Assembly: GCA_045542735.1 (NCBI GenBank)
Contig: JAZQLQ010000026.1
Span: 384,422 to 448,421, forward strand
Reading direction: 5' to 3'
DNA from: UBA2882 sp045542735
Lineage (GTDB): Bacteria; Bacillota; Clostridia; Lachnospirales; Lachnospiraceae
Length of the DNA stretch: 64,000 nt
How positions within the stretch are numbered: position 1 is the first letter of the stretch; each line of letters begins with the position of its first letter. Shown piece by piece: positions 7,926 to 17,556 of this stretch. The translations under genes and the position numbers were made by a program. Below the pieces are notes generated by a model. That model was not told the DNA's origin. It searched no databases and saw nothing but the letters and a program-made list of their open reading frames with translations.

Positions 7926-10763
7926 ATGGCAAAAAGAGAACAAGAATTTATCAAAATCAGAGGTGCTTGTGAGCACAATTTAAAAAACATAGATGTGGAT
8001 ATACCCAGAAATGAACTGGTGGTATTGACCGGACTTTCCGGCTCCGGTAAATCTTCCCTGGCCTTTGATACGATTTATGCCGAAGGACAGAGACGTTATA
8101 TGGAGTCGCTATCCTCCTATGCGAGACAGTTTTTGGGGCAGATGGAAAAACCCAATGTGGAGAAAATTGAAGGACTTTCTCCGGCTATTTCCATTGACCA
8201 GAAATCCACCAACCGTAACCCCCGTTCTACGGTAGGCACGGTGACGGAAGTTTATGACTATTTCCGCTTGCTCTATGCCCGTATCGGTATTCCCCACTGT
8301 CCGGAATGTGGTAGGGAGATTGCCAGACAGACGGTAGACCAGATGGTGGATCAGATCATGGAGTTACCTGAGGCTACCCGTATCCAGATCTTGGCACCTA
8401 TTGTCCGTGGCAGAAAGGGAGAGCATGCCAAGGTTCTGGAGAGAGCCAAACGCAGCGGCTATGTGCGGGTACGTATTGACGGTAATTTGTTTGATCTTTC
8501 TGAGGAGATTAAGTTAGAGAAAAATATCAAGCATAATATCGAGATTGTGGTAGACCGACTGGTCATCAAAGAAGGCATTGAAAAGCGTCTGACTGATTCT
8601 GTGGAAAATGCATTGGAACTTTCAGAAGGCTTGCTATTTGTTGATGTGGTAAAAGGTGAGCAATTGACTTTTTCCCAGAGCTTTTCTTGTCCGGATTGTG
8701 GTATCAGTGTAGATGAGATTGAGCCCCGTAGTTTTTCCTTTAACAATCCTTTCGGCGCCTGCCCTGATTGTTATGGGTTGGGATATAAGATGGAGTTCGA
8801 TGAGGAGCTGATGATTCCTGACAAAAGTCTGTCTATTAATCAGGGCGCTATTGCTGTTATGGGATGGCAGTCCTGCAATAGCAAAGGTAGTTTTACCAAT
8901 GCGATTTTAAGAGCTTTGTGTGATGAGTATGGGTTTGATTTGGATACGCCTTTTGAAGAATATCCGCCCAAAATACATGATATTTTGATACATGGTACAG
9001 ATGGAAGACAAGTATTGGTTGAGTACGAAGGTCAGCGTGGTAAGGGTGTATATCCTATAGCGTTTGAAGGGTTAGTTAAAAGCGTGCAACGCAGATATCG
9101 TGAAACAGGGTCTGAGATTAGTAAAGCAGAGTATGAAAGTTTTATGCGTATTACCCCCTGCCAACTTTGTGGTGGCAGAAGGTTGAAAAGAGAGTCTTTG
9201 GCAGTTACTGTATGCGATAAGAATATTCATGAAGTTACATCCTATTCCATCGGTGAGCTTCATAATTTTTTACAGAGCATGGAGTTAACCAAACAACAGC
9301 AGTTGATTGGTAATCAGATTTTAAAAGAAATCAAAGCACGTATTGGATTTTTGAAGGATGTAGGTCTTGAGTATCTGTCGTTATCCAGAGGCACTGCCTC
9401 TTTATCCGGTGGTGAGGCCCAGCGTATCCGTCTGGCTACCCAGATTGGTTCCGGATTGGTAGGCGTATGCTATATCCTGGATGAGCCCAGTATCGGTCTG
9501 CATCAAAGAGATAACGACAAGTTACTTGCCGCTCTAAAAAATCTCAGGGATCTTGGCAATACCCTGATTGTGGTGGAGCATGATGAAGACACCATGCTTG
9601 CTGCAGATTATGTGGTAGATATCGGTCCTGGTGCCGGCAGTCATGGCGGTGAGGTAGTGGCATGTGGTACCGCAGAGCAGATTATGAAAAACAAAGCTTC
9701 CATTACCGGACAATATTTAAGTGGCAAATTGCAGATTCCGATTCCGGACAAACGCCGTGAGCCAACGGGATATTTGCAGATCAAAGGTGCAGCAGAAAAT
9801 AATTTAAAAGAAGTGGATGTGGATATTCCTTTGGGAGTATTTACCTGTGTCACAGGTGTATCCGGTTCCGGTAAGTCATCGCTAATCAATGAGGTTTTAT
9901 ATAAGGTGTTGGCAAAGAAATTAAACCGTGCCAGAACCATCCCCGGTAAACACAAAAAGATTATCGGCGTTGAGCAACTGGATAAGGTGATTGACATTGA
10001 TCAGTCTCCCATCGGACGGACACCCAGATCCAACCCGGCGACTTACACCGGCGTCTTCGATATGATCCGGGATTTGTTTGCAGGTACTGTAGACGCCAAA
10101 GCAAAGGGTTATAAAAAGGGCCGCTTCAGTTTTAATGTCAAAGGTGGTAGATGTGAGGCGTGTAGCGGTGATGGTATCATCAAGATTGAGATGCACTTTT
10201 TACCTGATGTATATGTACCCTGTGAGGTTTGCGGTGGCAAACGTTACAATCGCGAGACCTTGGATGTCAAATACAAAGGTAAGAGCATTTATGATGTATT
10301 GGATATGACGGTGGAAGAGGCAGTGAAGTTTTTTGAAAATGTGCCCTCTGTCCGGAATAAGATCCAAACACTTTATGATGTGGGCTTGTCTTACGTGAAG
10401 CTGGGACAGCCTTCCACTACTTTGTCCGGTGGAGAAGCCCAACGTATTAAGCTTGCCACAGAGCTTTCCCGCAGAAGTACAGGTAAGACCATTTACATTT
10501 TGGATGAGCCTACCACGGGTTTACATTTCGCGGACGTACACAAGTTGGTGGAGATATTGCACCGTTTGGCAGAAGGCGGTAATACTGTGGTTGTTATTGA
10601 GCACAATCTGGATGTGATTAAAACGGCAGATTATATCATTGATATGGGTCCTGAAGGCGGCAGTGGCGGTGGTACGGTTGTGGCTACCGGCACACCGGAG
10701 GAAGTGGCTGCGAATCCGGAATCTTATACGGGAATTTATATCGATAAGATGCTGAAACGCTAG
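7926..10763 (+). CDS. uvrA: UvrA, excinuclease ABC subunit A
   Basis: 945 residues, the normal length. UvrA is the ATPase dimer that first recognises DNA damage. Two ABC modules are present. The first Walker A is GLSGSGKSSLAFD with YAEGQRRYMESLSSYARQFL just after it, and the second is GVSGSGKSSLINEV near residue 640. Cys pairs at CPECG, CPDCG, CPDCYG and CEACSGDG/CEVCGG mark the zinc modules. ABC signature motifs LSGGEAQR occur twice, near 490 and 830. It directly follows uvrB and is closed by the hairpin at 10857. Confidence 0.97.
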   Translation: MAKREQEFIKIRGACEHNLKNIDVDIPRNELVVLTGLSGSGKSSLAFDTIYAEGQRRYMESLSSYARQFLGQMEKPNVEKIEGLSPAISIDQKSTNRNPRSTVGTVTEVYDYFRLLYARIGIPHCPECGREIARQTVDQMVDQIMELPEATRIQILAPIVRGRKGEHAKVLERAKRSGYVRVRIDGNLFDLSEEIKLEKNIKHNIEIVVDRLVIKEGIEKRLTDSVENALELSEGLLFVDVVKGEQLTFSQSFSCPDCGISVDEIEPRSFSFNNPFGACPDCYGLGYKMEFDEELMIPDKSLSINQGAIAVMGWQSCNSKGSFTNAILRALCDEYGFDLDTPFEEYPPKIHDILIHGTDGRQVLVEYEGQRGKGVYPIAFEGLVKSVQRRYRETGSEISKAEYESFMRITPCQLCGGRRLKRESLAVTVCDKNIHEVTSYSIGELHNFLQSMELTKQQQLIGNQILKEIKARIGFLKDVGLEYLSLSRGTASLSGGEAQRIRLATQIGSGLVGVCYILDEPSIGLHQRDNDKLLAALKNLRDLGNTLIVVEHDEDTMLAADYVVDIGPGAGSHGGEVVACGTAEQIMKNKASITGQYLSGKLQIPIPDKRREPTGYLQIKGAAENNLKEVDVDIPLGVFTCVTGVSGSGKSSLINEVLYKVLAKKLNRARTIPGKHKKIIGVEQLDKVIDIDQSPIGRTPRSNPATYTGVFDMIRDLFAGTVDAKAKGYKKGRFSFNVKGGRCEACSGDGIIKIEMHFLPDVYVPCEVCGGKRYNRETLDVKYKGKSIYDVLDMTVEEAVKFFENVPSVRNKIQTLYDVGLSYVKLGQPSTTLSGGEAQRIKLATELSRRSTGKTIYILDEPTTGLHFADVHKLVEILHRLAEGGNTVVVIEHNLDVIKTADYIIDMGPEGGSGGGTVVATGTPEEVAANPESYTGIYIDKMLKR

Positions 10764-10856
10764 AATGTGATCAGTAAAAATGAAAATATAACGGAAGTAA
10801 AGAGCATAAAAGGGTTAAGTTTTGGGATGATTTCACCGAAATAATAATCAGCATGG

Positions 10857-10908
10857 ATGCGTAGGAAATAGGGACGGAAGGAACCGGTAACGATTTCCTC
10901 GCATTTTT
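10857..10908 (+). terminator. Intrinsic terminator after uvrA
   Basis: ATGCG-T-AGGAAAT (10857-10869) pairs with ATTTCCTCGCAT (10893-10904): a 12-bp stem with one bulged T, then a T-run. The loop is long (23 nt) and could fold further. Confidence 0.65.
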
Positions 10909-10922
10909 GCGTTAAAAACCCT

Positions 10923-10951
10923 TTGAAAATAGCTATGAAGTGCGCTATAAT
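10923..10951 (+). promoter_or_regulatory. Sigma-A type promoter of mreB
   Basis: TTGAAA (10923-10928), 17-bp spacer, TATAAT (10946-10951). This is near consensus and lies about 67 bp ahead of the mreB start. Confidence 0.8.
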
Positions 10952-11017
10952 AAATCAGTATGTGAAAATGTATATTCCGATTGAACATAGAGATTTATTA
11001 AGAAAGGGGTTCATATT

Positions 11018-12013
11018 ATGAGAACTACAGACATTGGAATTGACTTGGGAACAGCCAGTATCCTTGTTTACATCAGAGGAAAAGGCGTTGTATTGAAAGA
11101 GCCAAGCGTTGTGGCTTTTGACAGAAATACAAAGAAGATTAAGGCGATCGGTGAAGATGCCCGCTTAATGCTTGGTAGAACACCGGAAAATATTGTAGCT
11201 ATCAGACCTTTACGTCAGGGTGTTATTTCCGATTATGGCGTAACAGAAAAAATGATGAAATACTTTATCCAGAAAGCAATGGGTAAAAAGTCCTTCCGTA
11301 AACCCCGCGTGGTTGTTTGCGTACCCAGTGGAGTTACCGAAGTAGAAAAGAAAGCGGTTGAGGATGCTACTTATCAGGCAGGAGCCAGAGAGGTAGAATT
11401 GATTGAAGAGCCTATTGCAGCAGCAATCGGTGCAGGTATTGATATTTCCAAACCTTGCGGAAATATGATTGTAGATATCGGTGGCGGTACATCCGATATT
11501 GCTGTCATTTCCTTGAAGGGAACAGTAGTTAGTGCATCCATCAAGGTTGCGGGTGATGATTTTGATGAGGCGATTGTCCGCTATATGCGTAAAAAACACA
11601 ATCTGTTGATTGGTGAGCGTACAGCAGAAGACCTCAAGATTAAGATTGGTACCGCATTTAAGAGAGCGGAAGTGGATACCATGGAGGTTCGTGGACGTAA
11701 CCTGGTAACCGGTCTTCCCAAAACAGTAAAAGTTACATCAGAAGAAACAGAAGAAGCATTAAAAGAAACAACGGCTCAGATTATTGAGACCATTCACAGT
11801 GTTTTGGAGAAAACACCTCCGGAGTTGGCAGCAGACATTGCTGACCGCGGAATTGTGTTGACAGGTGGCGGAGCTTTACTTCGCGGTTTAGAGGATTTGA
11901 TTGAATCCAAGACCGGTATCAACACAATGACAGCAGAGGACCCCATGACCTGTGTGGCAATCGGAACCGGTAAATACGTAGAGATTTTAGCGGATTACAA
12001 AGGCGATTTTTAA
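11018..12013 (+). CDS. mreB: MreB/Mbl-family actin-like cell shape protein
   Basis: 331 residues, normal for the family. It is a bacterial actin that polymerises under the membrane and guides side-wall peptidoglycan synthesis. Actin-fold phosphate and adenosine motifs are visible: GIDLGTA at the N-terminus, IVDIGGGTSDIAVI near 150 and VLTGGGALLRGLE near 285. It is followed 28 bp later by two flagellar rod-type genes. That is the Bacillus mbl-flhO-flhP order, so Mbl is the likelier orthologue than the mreBCD-operon copy. Its own promoter is strong. The symbol is given at family level. Confidence 0.92.
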   Translation: MRTTDIGIDLGTASILVYIRGKGVVLKEPSVVAFDRNTKKIKAIGEDARLMLGRTPENIVAIRPLRQGVISDYGVTEKMMKYFIQKAMGKKSFRKPRVVVCVPSGVTEVEKKAVEDATYQAGAREVELIEEPIAAAIGAGIDISKPCGNMIVDIGGGTSDIAVISLKGTVVSASIKVAGDDFDEAIVRYMRKKHNLLIGERTAEDLKIKIGTAFKRAEVDTMEVRGRNLVTGLPKTVKVTSEETEEALKETTAQIIETIHSVLEKTPPELAADIADRGIVLTGGGALLRGLEDLIESKTGINTMTAEDPMTCVAIGTGKYVEILADYKGDF

Positions 12014-12040
12014 GTCCGGCTTCGCGTCAGGAGGGATTTC

Positions 12041-12814
12041 ATGGTTAAAGGATTATATACCGCATATACCGGTATGTTAAACCAACAAAATAAGATGGAT
12101 GTTATTTCCAACAATATGGCCAATGCGGCAACCACAGGATACAAAAAAGAAGGATCTACGGCACAGTCTTTTGACTCGGTGCTTGCAGTAAAGATTAAGG
12201 ATCAGAGTGTAGCAGTGGCATCCCAGCGTATCGGCACCATGAACCTTGGCGTGAAAATCGGCGAAAATTATACAGATTACTCCCAGGGTGCATTCAAAAC
12301 CACAGACAACACCTATGATTTGGCACTTTCGGGAAATGGTTTTTTCTGCATTGAGTTTACCAATAAAGCAGGAGAAACTTCTACCAAATATACAAGAGAT
12401 GGATCATTTACCTTAAATGTTGACGGTTATCTGGTTACCAAAGATGGTGATTATGTACTGGATGAAAATGGCAGACACATTCGGTTGGATACATTAGCAA
12501 CCTCAGCCATTGATGAGAACGGAACTATTTATCAAAATGATAGAGCAGTAGCAACCATTGGCTTGCAGGATTTTGCAGACTACAACTACTTGGAGCACTA
12601 TGGAGAGAACTATTACCAACCGGTAGAGGGTGCTGAGTTTGTGGATGCAGATGCACAGATGTTTTCCGGATATTTGGAGGCATCTAACGTACAGGTTGTT
12701 TCGGAGATGGTTGAGCTTATCAGTGTCACCAGAGCTTATGAAAGTAACCAGAAAGTCATTCAGACCATTGATTCTACTTTGGACAAAGCAGTAAATCAAT
12801 TGGGTCAGGTTTAA
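12041..12814 (+). CDS. Flagellar basal-body rod protein, FlgF/FlhO type
   Basis: 257 residues. The N-terminus MVKGLYTAYTGMLNQQNKMD with ISNNMANAATTGYK is the flagellar rod/hook motif. The C-terminus holds LEASNVQVVSEMVELISVTRAYESNQK, the matching rod motif. Such proteins assemble outside the membrane as the flagellar rod and are exported by the flagellar type III apparatus without a signal peptide. The position after mreB/mbl matches B. subtilis flhO. The next gene is its paralogue. SD is GGAGGG. Confidence 0.92.
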   Translation: MVKGLYTAYTGMLNQQNKMDVISNNMANAATTGYKKEGSTAQSFDSVLAVKIKDQSVAVASQRIGTMNLGVKIGENYTDYSQGAFKTTDNTYDLALSGNGFFCIEFTNKAGETSTKYTRDGSFTLNVDGYLVTKDGDYVLDENGRHIRLDTLATSAIDENGTIYQNDRAVATIGLQDFADYNYLEHYGENYYQPVEGAEFVDADAQMFSGYLEASNVQVVSEMVELISVTRAYESNQKVIQTIDSTLDKAVNQLGQV

Positions 12815-12828
12815 GGGAGGTATAAACT

Positions 12829-13650
12829 ATGGTTAGATCTTTATGGTCAGCGGCAACCGGCATGATTGCCCAACAGACAAATGTAGATACGATTTCAAAT
12901 AACTTGGCAAATGTTAACACAACCGGTTATAAGACAGAAGTAGCAGAGTTTAAGAGCCTCTTATATCAGAATCTGCAGACAAAGACAACTACAGCTAATG
13001 GTGAGCAGAAGCCCATTAGTGCACAGGTTGGTCTGGGTGTTCGCAATTCTTCCATTACTTCTATTTTTACACAGGGTAATTTTTATGAATCTACCAGTGC
13101 CAGTGCATTTGCTATTGATGGCGAAGGCTTTTTTGGAGTCAGAACTGCTAGTGGTGAGACACAGTATACCAGAAACGGTAACTTCAACTGGTCCATTGAT
13201 AATAGCGGACGTATGAGTCTGACCACATCTGATGGTTATCAGGTATTGGATACACAGGGTAAAGCCATTACTGTGCCGGATGATTATGTAACAAATCAGA
13301 TTACAATCACTGCAGATGGTCAGCTTTGCTATCCGGATGAGAGTAACAATCCGCAGCCTATCGGCGTGACTATTGGATTGTTCCAGTTCCAGAATCCTGC
13401 AGGTTTGGAAAAGACCAGCAACAGTTTATACAAGGTGACAGCTGCCAGTGGTGAAGCAATCAATGAAGCGACTACCAATCTGGAAATCAGACGAAGCGGC
13501 GTGGTACAGGGCTATTTGGAAGGCTCCAACGTACAGGTTGTAGATGAAATGGTAAACCTGATTGTGGCACAACGTGCTTATGAGATGAACTCCAAGATCA
13601 TTCAGGCATCTGATGATATGATGGGTCAGGCAAACCAGCTTAGAAGCTAA
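12829..13650 (+). CDS. Flagellar basal-body rod protein, FlgG/FlhP type
   Basis: 273 residues, paralogous to the gene before it. Both rod motifs are present: MVRSLWSAATGMIAQQTNVD with ISNNLANVNTTGYKTE at the N-terminus, and LEGSNVQVVDEMVNLIVAQRAYEMNSK at the C-terminus. FlgG builds the distal rod between the inner rod and the hook. It lies 14 bp after the FlgF-like gene with its own GGGAGG site and matches flhP of B. subtilis by position. The remaining flagellar operon is not in this window, although yvyF lies a few genes on. Confidence 0.93.
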   Translation: MVRSLWSAATGMIAQQTNVDTISNNLANVNTTGYKTEVAEFKSLLYQNLQTKTTTANGEQKPISAQVGLGVRNSSITSIFTQGNFYESTSASAFAIDGEGFFGVRTASGETQYTRNGNFNWSIDNSGRMSLTTSDGYQVLDTQGKAITVPDDYVTNQITITADGQLCYPDESNNPQPIGVTIGLFQFQNPAGLEKTSNSLYKVTAASGEAINEATTNLEIRRSGVVQGYLEGSNVQVVDEMVNLIVAQRAYEMNSKIIQASDDMMGQANQLRS

Positions 13651-13662
13651 GAGGTGATTTAA

Positions 13663-14013
13663 ATGGATCTCAGCAGTTTGAGTAATTATTATAATAGTAT
13701 GTCCAGCCAGCTTTCTTCATCAGCCAATGGTATCTCCAATTTATCCGAAGCGGAGGTAGCAGCCAAGACAGATGAGGAATTAATGGAGGTCTGTAAAGAG
13801 TTTGAGGCATACTTTTTGGAACAGGTTTTCAAAGAGATGGAAAAGACGGCAACTATCTTCAGTGATGAAGAGGAGAGTGGCTCTACATCGCAATTGGTTG
13901 ATTATTTCAAAGATAGTACCATCGCGGAGCTTGCCGGAGAATCTACAGATAAGGATGGTCTGGGTCTTGCACAGATGCTGTACGAGCAGATGAAACGCAA
14001 TTATGAAATTTAA
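13663..14013 (+). CDS. Rod-binding protein (FlgJ N-terminal domain type)
   Basis: 116 residues. The core, KEFEAYFLEQVFKEMEKT near residues 45-62 with DYFKDSTIAELAGES and GLGLAQMLYEQMKR at the end, matches the rod-binding domain of FlgJ, which caps the growing rod. There is no muramidase domain, as is usual in Firmicutes, so a separate hydrolase must open the wall. It is the third gene of the small flagellar set and is followed by a terminator. Confidence 0.85.
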   Translation: MDLSSLSNYYNSMSSQLSSSANGISNLSEAEVAAKTDEELMEVCKEFEAYFLEQVFKEMEKTATIFSDEEESGSTSQLVDYFKDSTIAELAGESTDKDGLGLAQMLYEQMKRNYEI

Positions 14014-14032
14014 TGAGAATTACATAGAATTG

Positions 14033-14066
14033 GGGCTTTTGTTGTAGAACAAAGGCCTTTCTTTGT
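14033..14066 (+). terminator. Intrinsic terminator closing the flagellar rod set
   Basis: GGCTTTTGTT (14034-14043), loop GTAG, AACAAAGGCC (14048-14057): a 10-bp stem with one G-U pair, followed by TTTCTTTGTATTT. Confidence 0.8.
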
Positions 14067-14098
14067 ATTTATATCAGCGAAAAAGTGGGAGAAAAAGC

Positions 14099-16372
14099 AT
14101 GGAAAAAACAGTAATCTGCGGCTATGTAGATCACATTATTTATCAAAATGCGGAAAATGGTTATACGGTCATGTCGGTTTCGGACGAAAAGAACGAGGTT
14201 ACAGTGACCGGTATGTTTCGTGGTATAGAAACCGGAGAACGGATACGTATTGAAGGTATCATGCAGGAGCATCCCAGCTATGGAGAGCAACTTCGTATGG
14301 AAAATTATGAGGTGCTTGCACCTGACGACAGAAAGAGTATAGAGCGCTATCTGGGCTCGGGTGCCATCAAGGGTGTAGGTGAAAAGCTGGCTCAGCGGAT
14401 TGTTAAAAAATTTGGGGAAGATACCTTCCGTGTGATTGAGGAAGAACCGGAAAGACTGGTAGAGATTAAGGGGATCAGCGAGCGCATTGCCAGACAGATT
14501 GCCGAGCAGGTTTATGAAAAACGAGAAATGAGACGTGCCATGCTGTTTTTACAAGGCTATGGTATTACTGATAAACTGGCGGTGAAAATATATGAGCGGT
14601 ATGGGGAAGGTTTGTATGATATGCTAAAGACCAATCCTTATCGCATGGCTGAAGATATCGAAGGTGTAGGTTTTAAGAGGGCAGATGAAATTGCACAAAA
14701 TGCGGGGATTTTGATAAATTCGGAGTATCGCATCCGTTGCGGACTGTTGTATACGCTTTCCCAGGCACTAACAGCAGGTCATACTTGTTTGCCGGAGCAG
14801 ATGTTATTGGCAGAAGGAAGCAATCTGCTTGGCGTGGCTCCGGAAGAGTTGAAGGTGCAGTTGACCAACCTCGTGATGGACCATAAGGTATTTGTGAGAC
14901 AGGAAGAACAGGACGGGGATATCTTTGTATACAGTCCGGCGGCTTATCGGGCTGAAAACCAATGTGCGGCACTGCTGCGTCAACTGGACATCAGTTTTTT
15001 TGAGGAAGGCGAGGGCTATTTATCCAAAGAAGAAAGCCTGATTTATGACAAGATTCAACGTATTGAGGATGAGAGTGGTATCGTATTGGACGATTTGCAG
15101 CGTCAAGCTGTTTGGAAGGCGATTCAGCGTGGTGTTATGATTTTGACCGGTGGACCGGGAACGGGAAAGACCACAACCATTCATACTATGCTCAAATATT
15201 TTGAAAGAGAGCAGTTGCAGATAGAACTGGCCGCACCTACGGGAAGGGCGGCGAAGCGTATGAGTGAAGCTTGTGGTATGGAGGCCAGGACCATTCATCG
15301 TTTACTGGAGGTGTCCGGTGCAACCGATGACGGCAGGACGGCAGGGTTTGGTAGGGATATGAATTATCCCCTGGAAGCAGATGTGGTAATTGTGGATGAG
15401 ATGTCCATGGTTGATGTGTTTTTATTTCAGGCATTGCTTTCGGCGATTCCCCAGGGAACCCGTCTGATTTTAGTGGGAGATGTGGACCAGTTGCCCAGCG
15501 TGGGACCGGGGTGCATTCTCAAAGATTTGATTGAAAGTAAGTGCTATTCCACGGTTATGTTGAATAAAATTTTTAGGCAGGCCGCAGAAAGTGATATTGT
15601 CATGAATGCCCACCGTATTCATGACGGAAAGATGGTAGAAATCCGCAATCAGGAAAGTAAGGATTTTTATTTTCTCAAACGGGAAGATCCAAATGTAATG
15701 TATAAGCACATGGTAGAATTGGTAACCGACCGTTTGCCAAGGTATGTTGGGGCGTCCCCTTTGGATATTCAGGTGTTGACACCTATGAAAAAAGGAGCCA
15801 TGGGTGTAGAGGCACTCAATGGCATATTGCAGCAATATATCAATCCGCCGGAGAAGGGAAAACGGGAATATTTAGCCGGAGACACCTTGTTTCGTGAGGG
15901 TGATAAGGTTATGCAGACAAAGAATAATTATAAGTTGGAATGGGAAGTGACAGGCAAATTCAATCTACCCATTGCAAACGGCCTTGGTGTGTTTAACGGC
16001 GATATAGGAGTGGTCAGGGAAATTAATGAATATGCATCCGTGATGCAAGTGGAGTTTGACGAAGGCAGAAGGGTCAATTACCGCTTTGAGGAATTGGATG
16101 AGTTGGAACTGGCATATGCTATTACCATTCATAAATCCCAAGGAAGTGAATACCCGGCAGTGGTCATACCGCTTTGGGGAGTGCCGGGATTACTTACCTA
16201 TCGCAATTTGCTTTATACAGCTGTAACAAGAGCAAAAAAGTGTGTTACCATCTTAGGTAGTGATATGATTATGGAACATATGATTTTGGGTGAAAATAAG
16301 CAAAAAAGACATACCGGTTTGCGATACCGGATATGTGAAGGAGAGAAGATGCGCGGAGAGGAGATATATTGA
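14099..16372 (+). CDS. recD2: RecD2-type ATP-dependent DNA helicase
   Basis: 757 residues from the ATG at 14099, which has GGGAG 7 nt upstream. An upstream in-frame start at 14063 lies inside the terminator tail and is less likely. RecD2 is a 5'-3' helicase of Firmicutes that acts without RecBC. The N-terminal region has OB-like and helix-hairpin-helix segments (GSGAIKGVGEKLAQRI, LVEIKGISERIA). Superfamily 1 helicase motifs follow: Walker A GGPGTGKTT at 351-359, motif II VVIVDEMSMVD near 440, and the C-terminal YAITIHKSQGSEYPAVVIPL near 675. comF overlaps its stop codon. Confidence 0.93.
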   Translation: MEKTVICGYVDHIIYQNAENGYTVMSVSDEKNEVTVTGMFRGIETGERIRIEGIMQEHPSYGEQLRMENYEVLAPDDRKSIERYLGSGAIKGVGEKLAQRIVKKFGEDTFRVIEEEPERLVEIKGISERIARQIAEQVYEKREMRRAMLFLQGYGITDKLAVKIYERYGEGLYDMLKTNPYRMAEDIEGVGFKRADEIAQNAGILINSEYRIRCGLLYTLSQALTAGHTCLPEQMLLAEGSNLLGVAPEELKVQLTNLVMDHKVFVRQEEQDGDIFVYSPAAYRAENQCAALLRQLDISFFEEGEGYLSKEESLIYDKIQRIEDESGIVLDDLQRQAVWKAIQRGVMILTGGPGTGKTTTIHTMLKYFEREQLQIELAAPTGRAAKRMSEACGMEARTIHRLLEVSGATDDGRTAGFGRDMNYPLEADVVIVDEMSMVDVFLFQALLSAIPQGTRLILVGDVDQLPSVGPGCILKDLIESKCYSTVMLNKIFRQAAESDIVMNAHRIHDGKMVEIRNQESKDFYFLKREDPNVMYKHMVELVTDRLPRYVGASPLDIQVLTPMKKGAMGVEALNGILQQYINPPEKGKREYLAGDTLFREGDKVMQTKNNYKLEWEVTGKFNLPIANGLGVFNGDIGVVREINEYASVMQVEFDEGRRVNYRFEELDELELAYAITIHKSQGSEYPAVVIPLWGVPGLLTYRNLLYTAVTRAKKCVTILGSDMIMEHMILGENKQKRHTGLRYRICEGEKMRGEEIY

Positions 16373-17112
16373 ATCAAAGCGTATATAAAGAATTGATAGA
16401 AACAATAGGGGATTTTTTATTTCCTACCCGGTGTCCGGTTTGCGATAAGCCGGTGCCCTATCCAAACAGAAAAGACGGGATATGCACAGAATGCTTGAAA
16501 AAATTACCGCTTATCAATAATAACACATGTTATAAATGCGGCAGGCAATTGTTTGATGGGCAAAAAGAATGGTGTGAAGATTGTACAAAGACAAGGCAGA
16601 GGCATCTGTATGAAAGTGGAATGGCATTGTGCAGTTACGACGATTTAATGAGAGAATCGGTATATCGTCTCAAATATGGCAAACGCAGAGAATATGCCAA
16701 AACCTACGGACAGTTGATGGCAAAGCGGTTCCAAGAGACTTTAAGACAGCTAAAGGTAAACAGCGTCATACCGGTGCCGCTCCACTCGAAGCGCCAAAAG
16801 GAGCGTGGTTACAACCAGGCGGTGGTTTTGGCAAGAGAGATTGGTAAGGGTTGCGGAATCCCTGTTTATGAGGATTGTGTAGTGCGTGTGCGAAACACCA
16901 CACCGCTTAAATCCATGACACCTTCCCAAAGGCAAAATAATTTGAAAAAGGCTTTTAAAATAAGGCGAAATGATGTAAAATTAGGAGTAACTATAGTTAT
17001 AGATGATATCTATACTACCGGCAGCACGATTGACGCGGTTTCCGAGGCATTGATCGAAGCCGGCGCTTTGCGCGTTTATTTTATGACGTTGGCGATTGGA
17101 GAAGATTTCTAG
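16369..17112 (+). CDS. comFC: ComF family amidophosphoribosyltransferase-like protein
   Basis: 247 residues. It begins at TTG (16369), overlapping the recD2 stop by 4 bases with GGAGAGGAG upstream. The N-terminus carries zinc-binding Cys pairs (CPVC, CTEC, CYKCG, CEDC; residues about 22-67). The C-terminal phosphoribosyltransferase signature is VIDDIYTTGSTIDAV near 210-224. ComFC takes part in DNA uptake during competence, probably with single-stranded DNA. No comFA helicase gene is adjacent, but a RecD2 helicase is, which makes a DNA-processing pairing possible. The ComF domain is certain; competence in this organism is not. Confidence 0.9.
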   Translation: MNQSVYKELIETIGDFLFPTRCPVCDKPVPYPNRKDGICTECLKKLPLINNNTCYKCGRQLFDGQKEWCEDCTKTRQRHLYESGMALCSYDDLMRESVYRLKYGKRREYAKTYGQLMAKRFQETLRQLKVNSVIPVPLHSKRQKERGYNQAVVLAREIGKGCGIPVYEDCVVRVRNTTPLKSMTPSQRQNNLKKAFKIRRNDVKLGVTIVIDDIYTTGSTIDAVSEALIEAGALRVYFMTLAIGEDF

Positions 17113-17127
17113 ACGGAGGGTTATGGC

Positions 17128-17538
17128 ATGAATGTAGTGAATTGTAGAAAATGCGGAAAATTATTCAATTATATAGCGGGACCTCAGACCTGTCCCATGT
17201 GTAGGGAAAAAAATGAGGAAAAGTTTCAGGAAGTAAAGAAATTTATCCAACAAAACCGTCGTGCCAGTATGCAGATGGTTTGTGAAGAGTGTGATGTAGA
17301 GCCCGGCCAGATTCAGGCATGGATCAGACAGGAGCGTCTGCAATTTGCCGAGGATTCACCTATCAAAGTAAGTTGCGAGAAATGTGGTTGCATGATCAGT
17401 AGCGGTCGTTTTTGTGATAAGTGCAAAAATGATATGTCCCGCGATCTTGGTAATATGATGAGAAAGCCGGTTGAAGAGTTAAAGAAAGAGCCTATGCGTA
17501 AAGCCGGAGATAACAAAAACCGTATGAGGTTCTTATAA
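17128..17538 (+). CDS. yvyF: YvyF-type flagellar operon protein
   Basis: 136 residues with zinc-ribbon Cys pairs at both ends (CRKCG...CPMC near residues 6-28; CEKCG...CDKC near 84-98). The middle, MQMVCEECDVEPGQIQAWIR, looks like a small helix-turn-helix. This matches the family found beside comFC and flgM in Bacillus and Clostridia. The comF-yvyF neighbourhood is kept here, but no flgM, flgK or flgL follows. Its biochemical role is poorly known; it is thought to influence flagellar gene expression. Confidence 0.82.
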   Translation: MNVVNCRKCGKLFNYIAGPQTCPMCREKNEEKFQEVKKFIQQNRRASMQMVCEECDVEPGQIQAWIRQERLQFAEDSPIKVSCEKCGCMISSGRFCDKCKNDMSRDLGNMMRKPVEELKKEPMRKAGDNKNRMRFL

Positions 17539-17556
17539 TAAAGCGGAGGAGCCGTT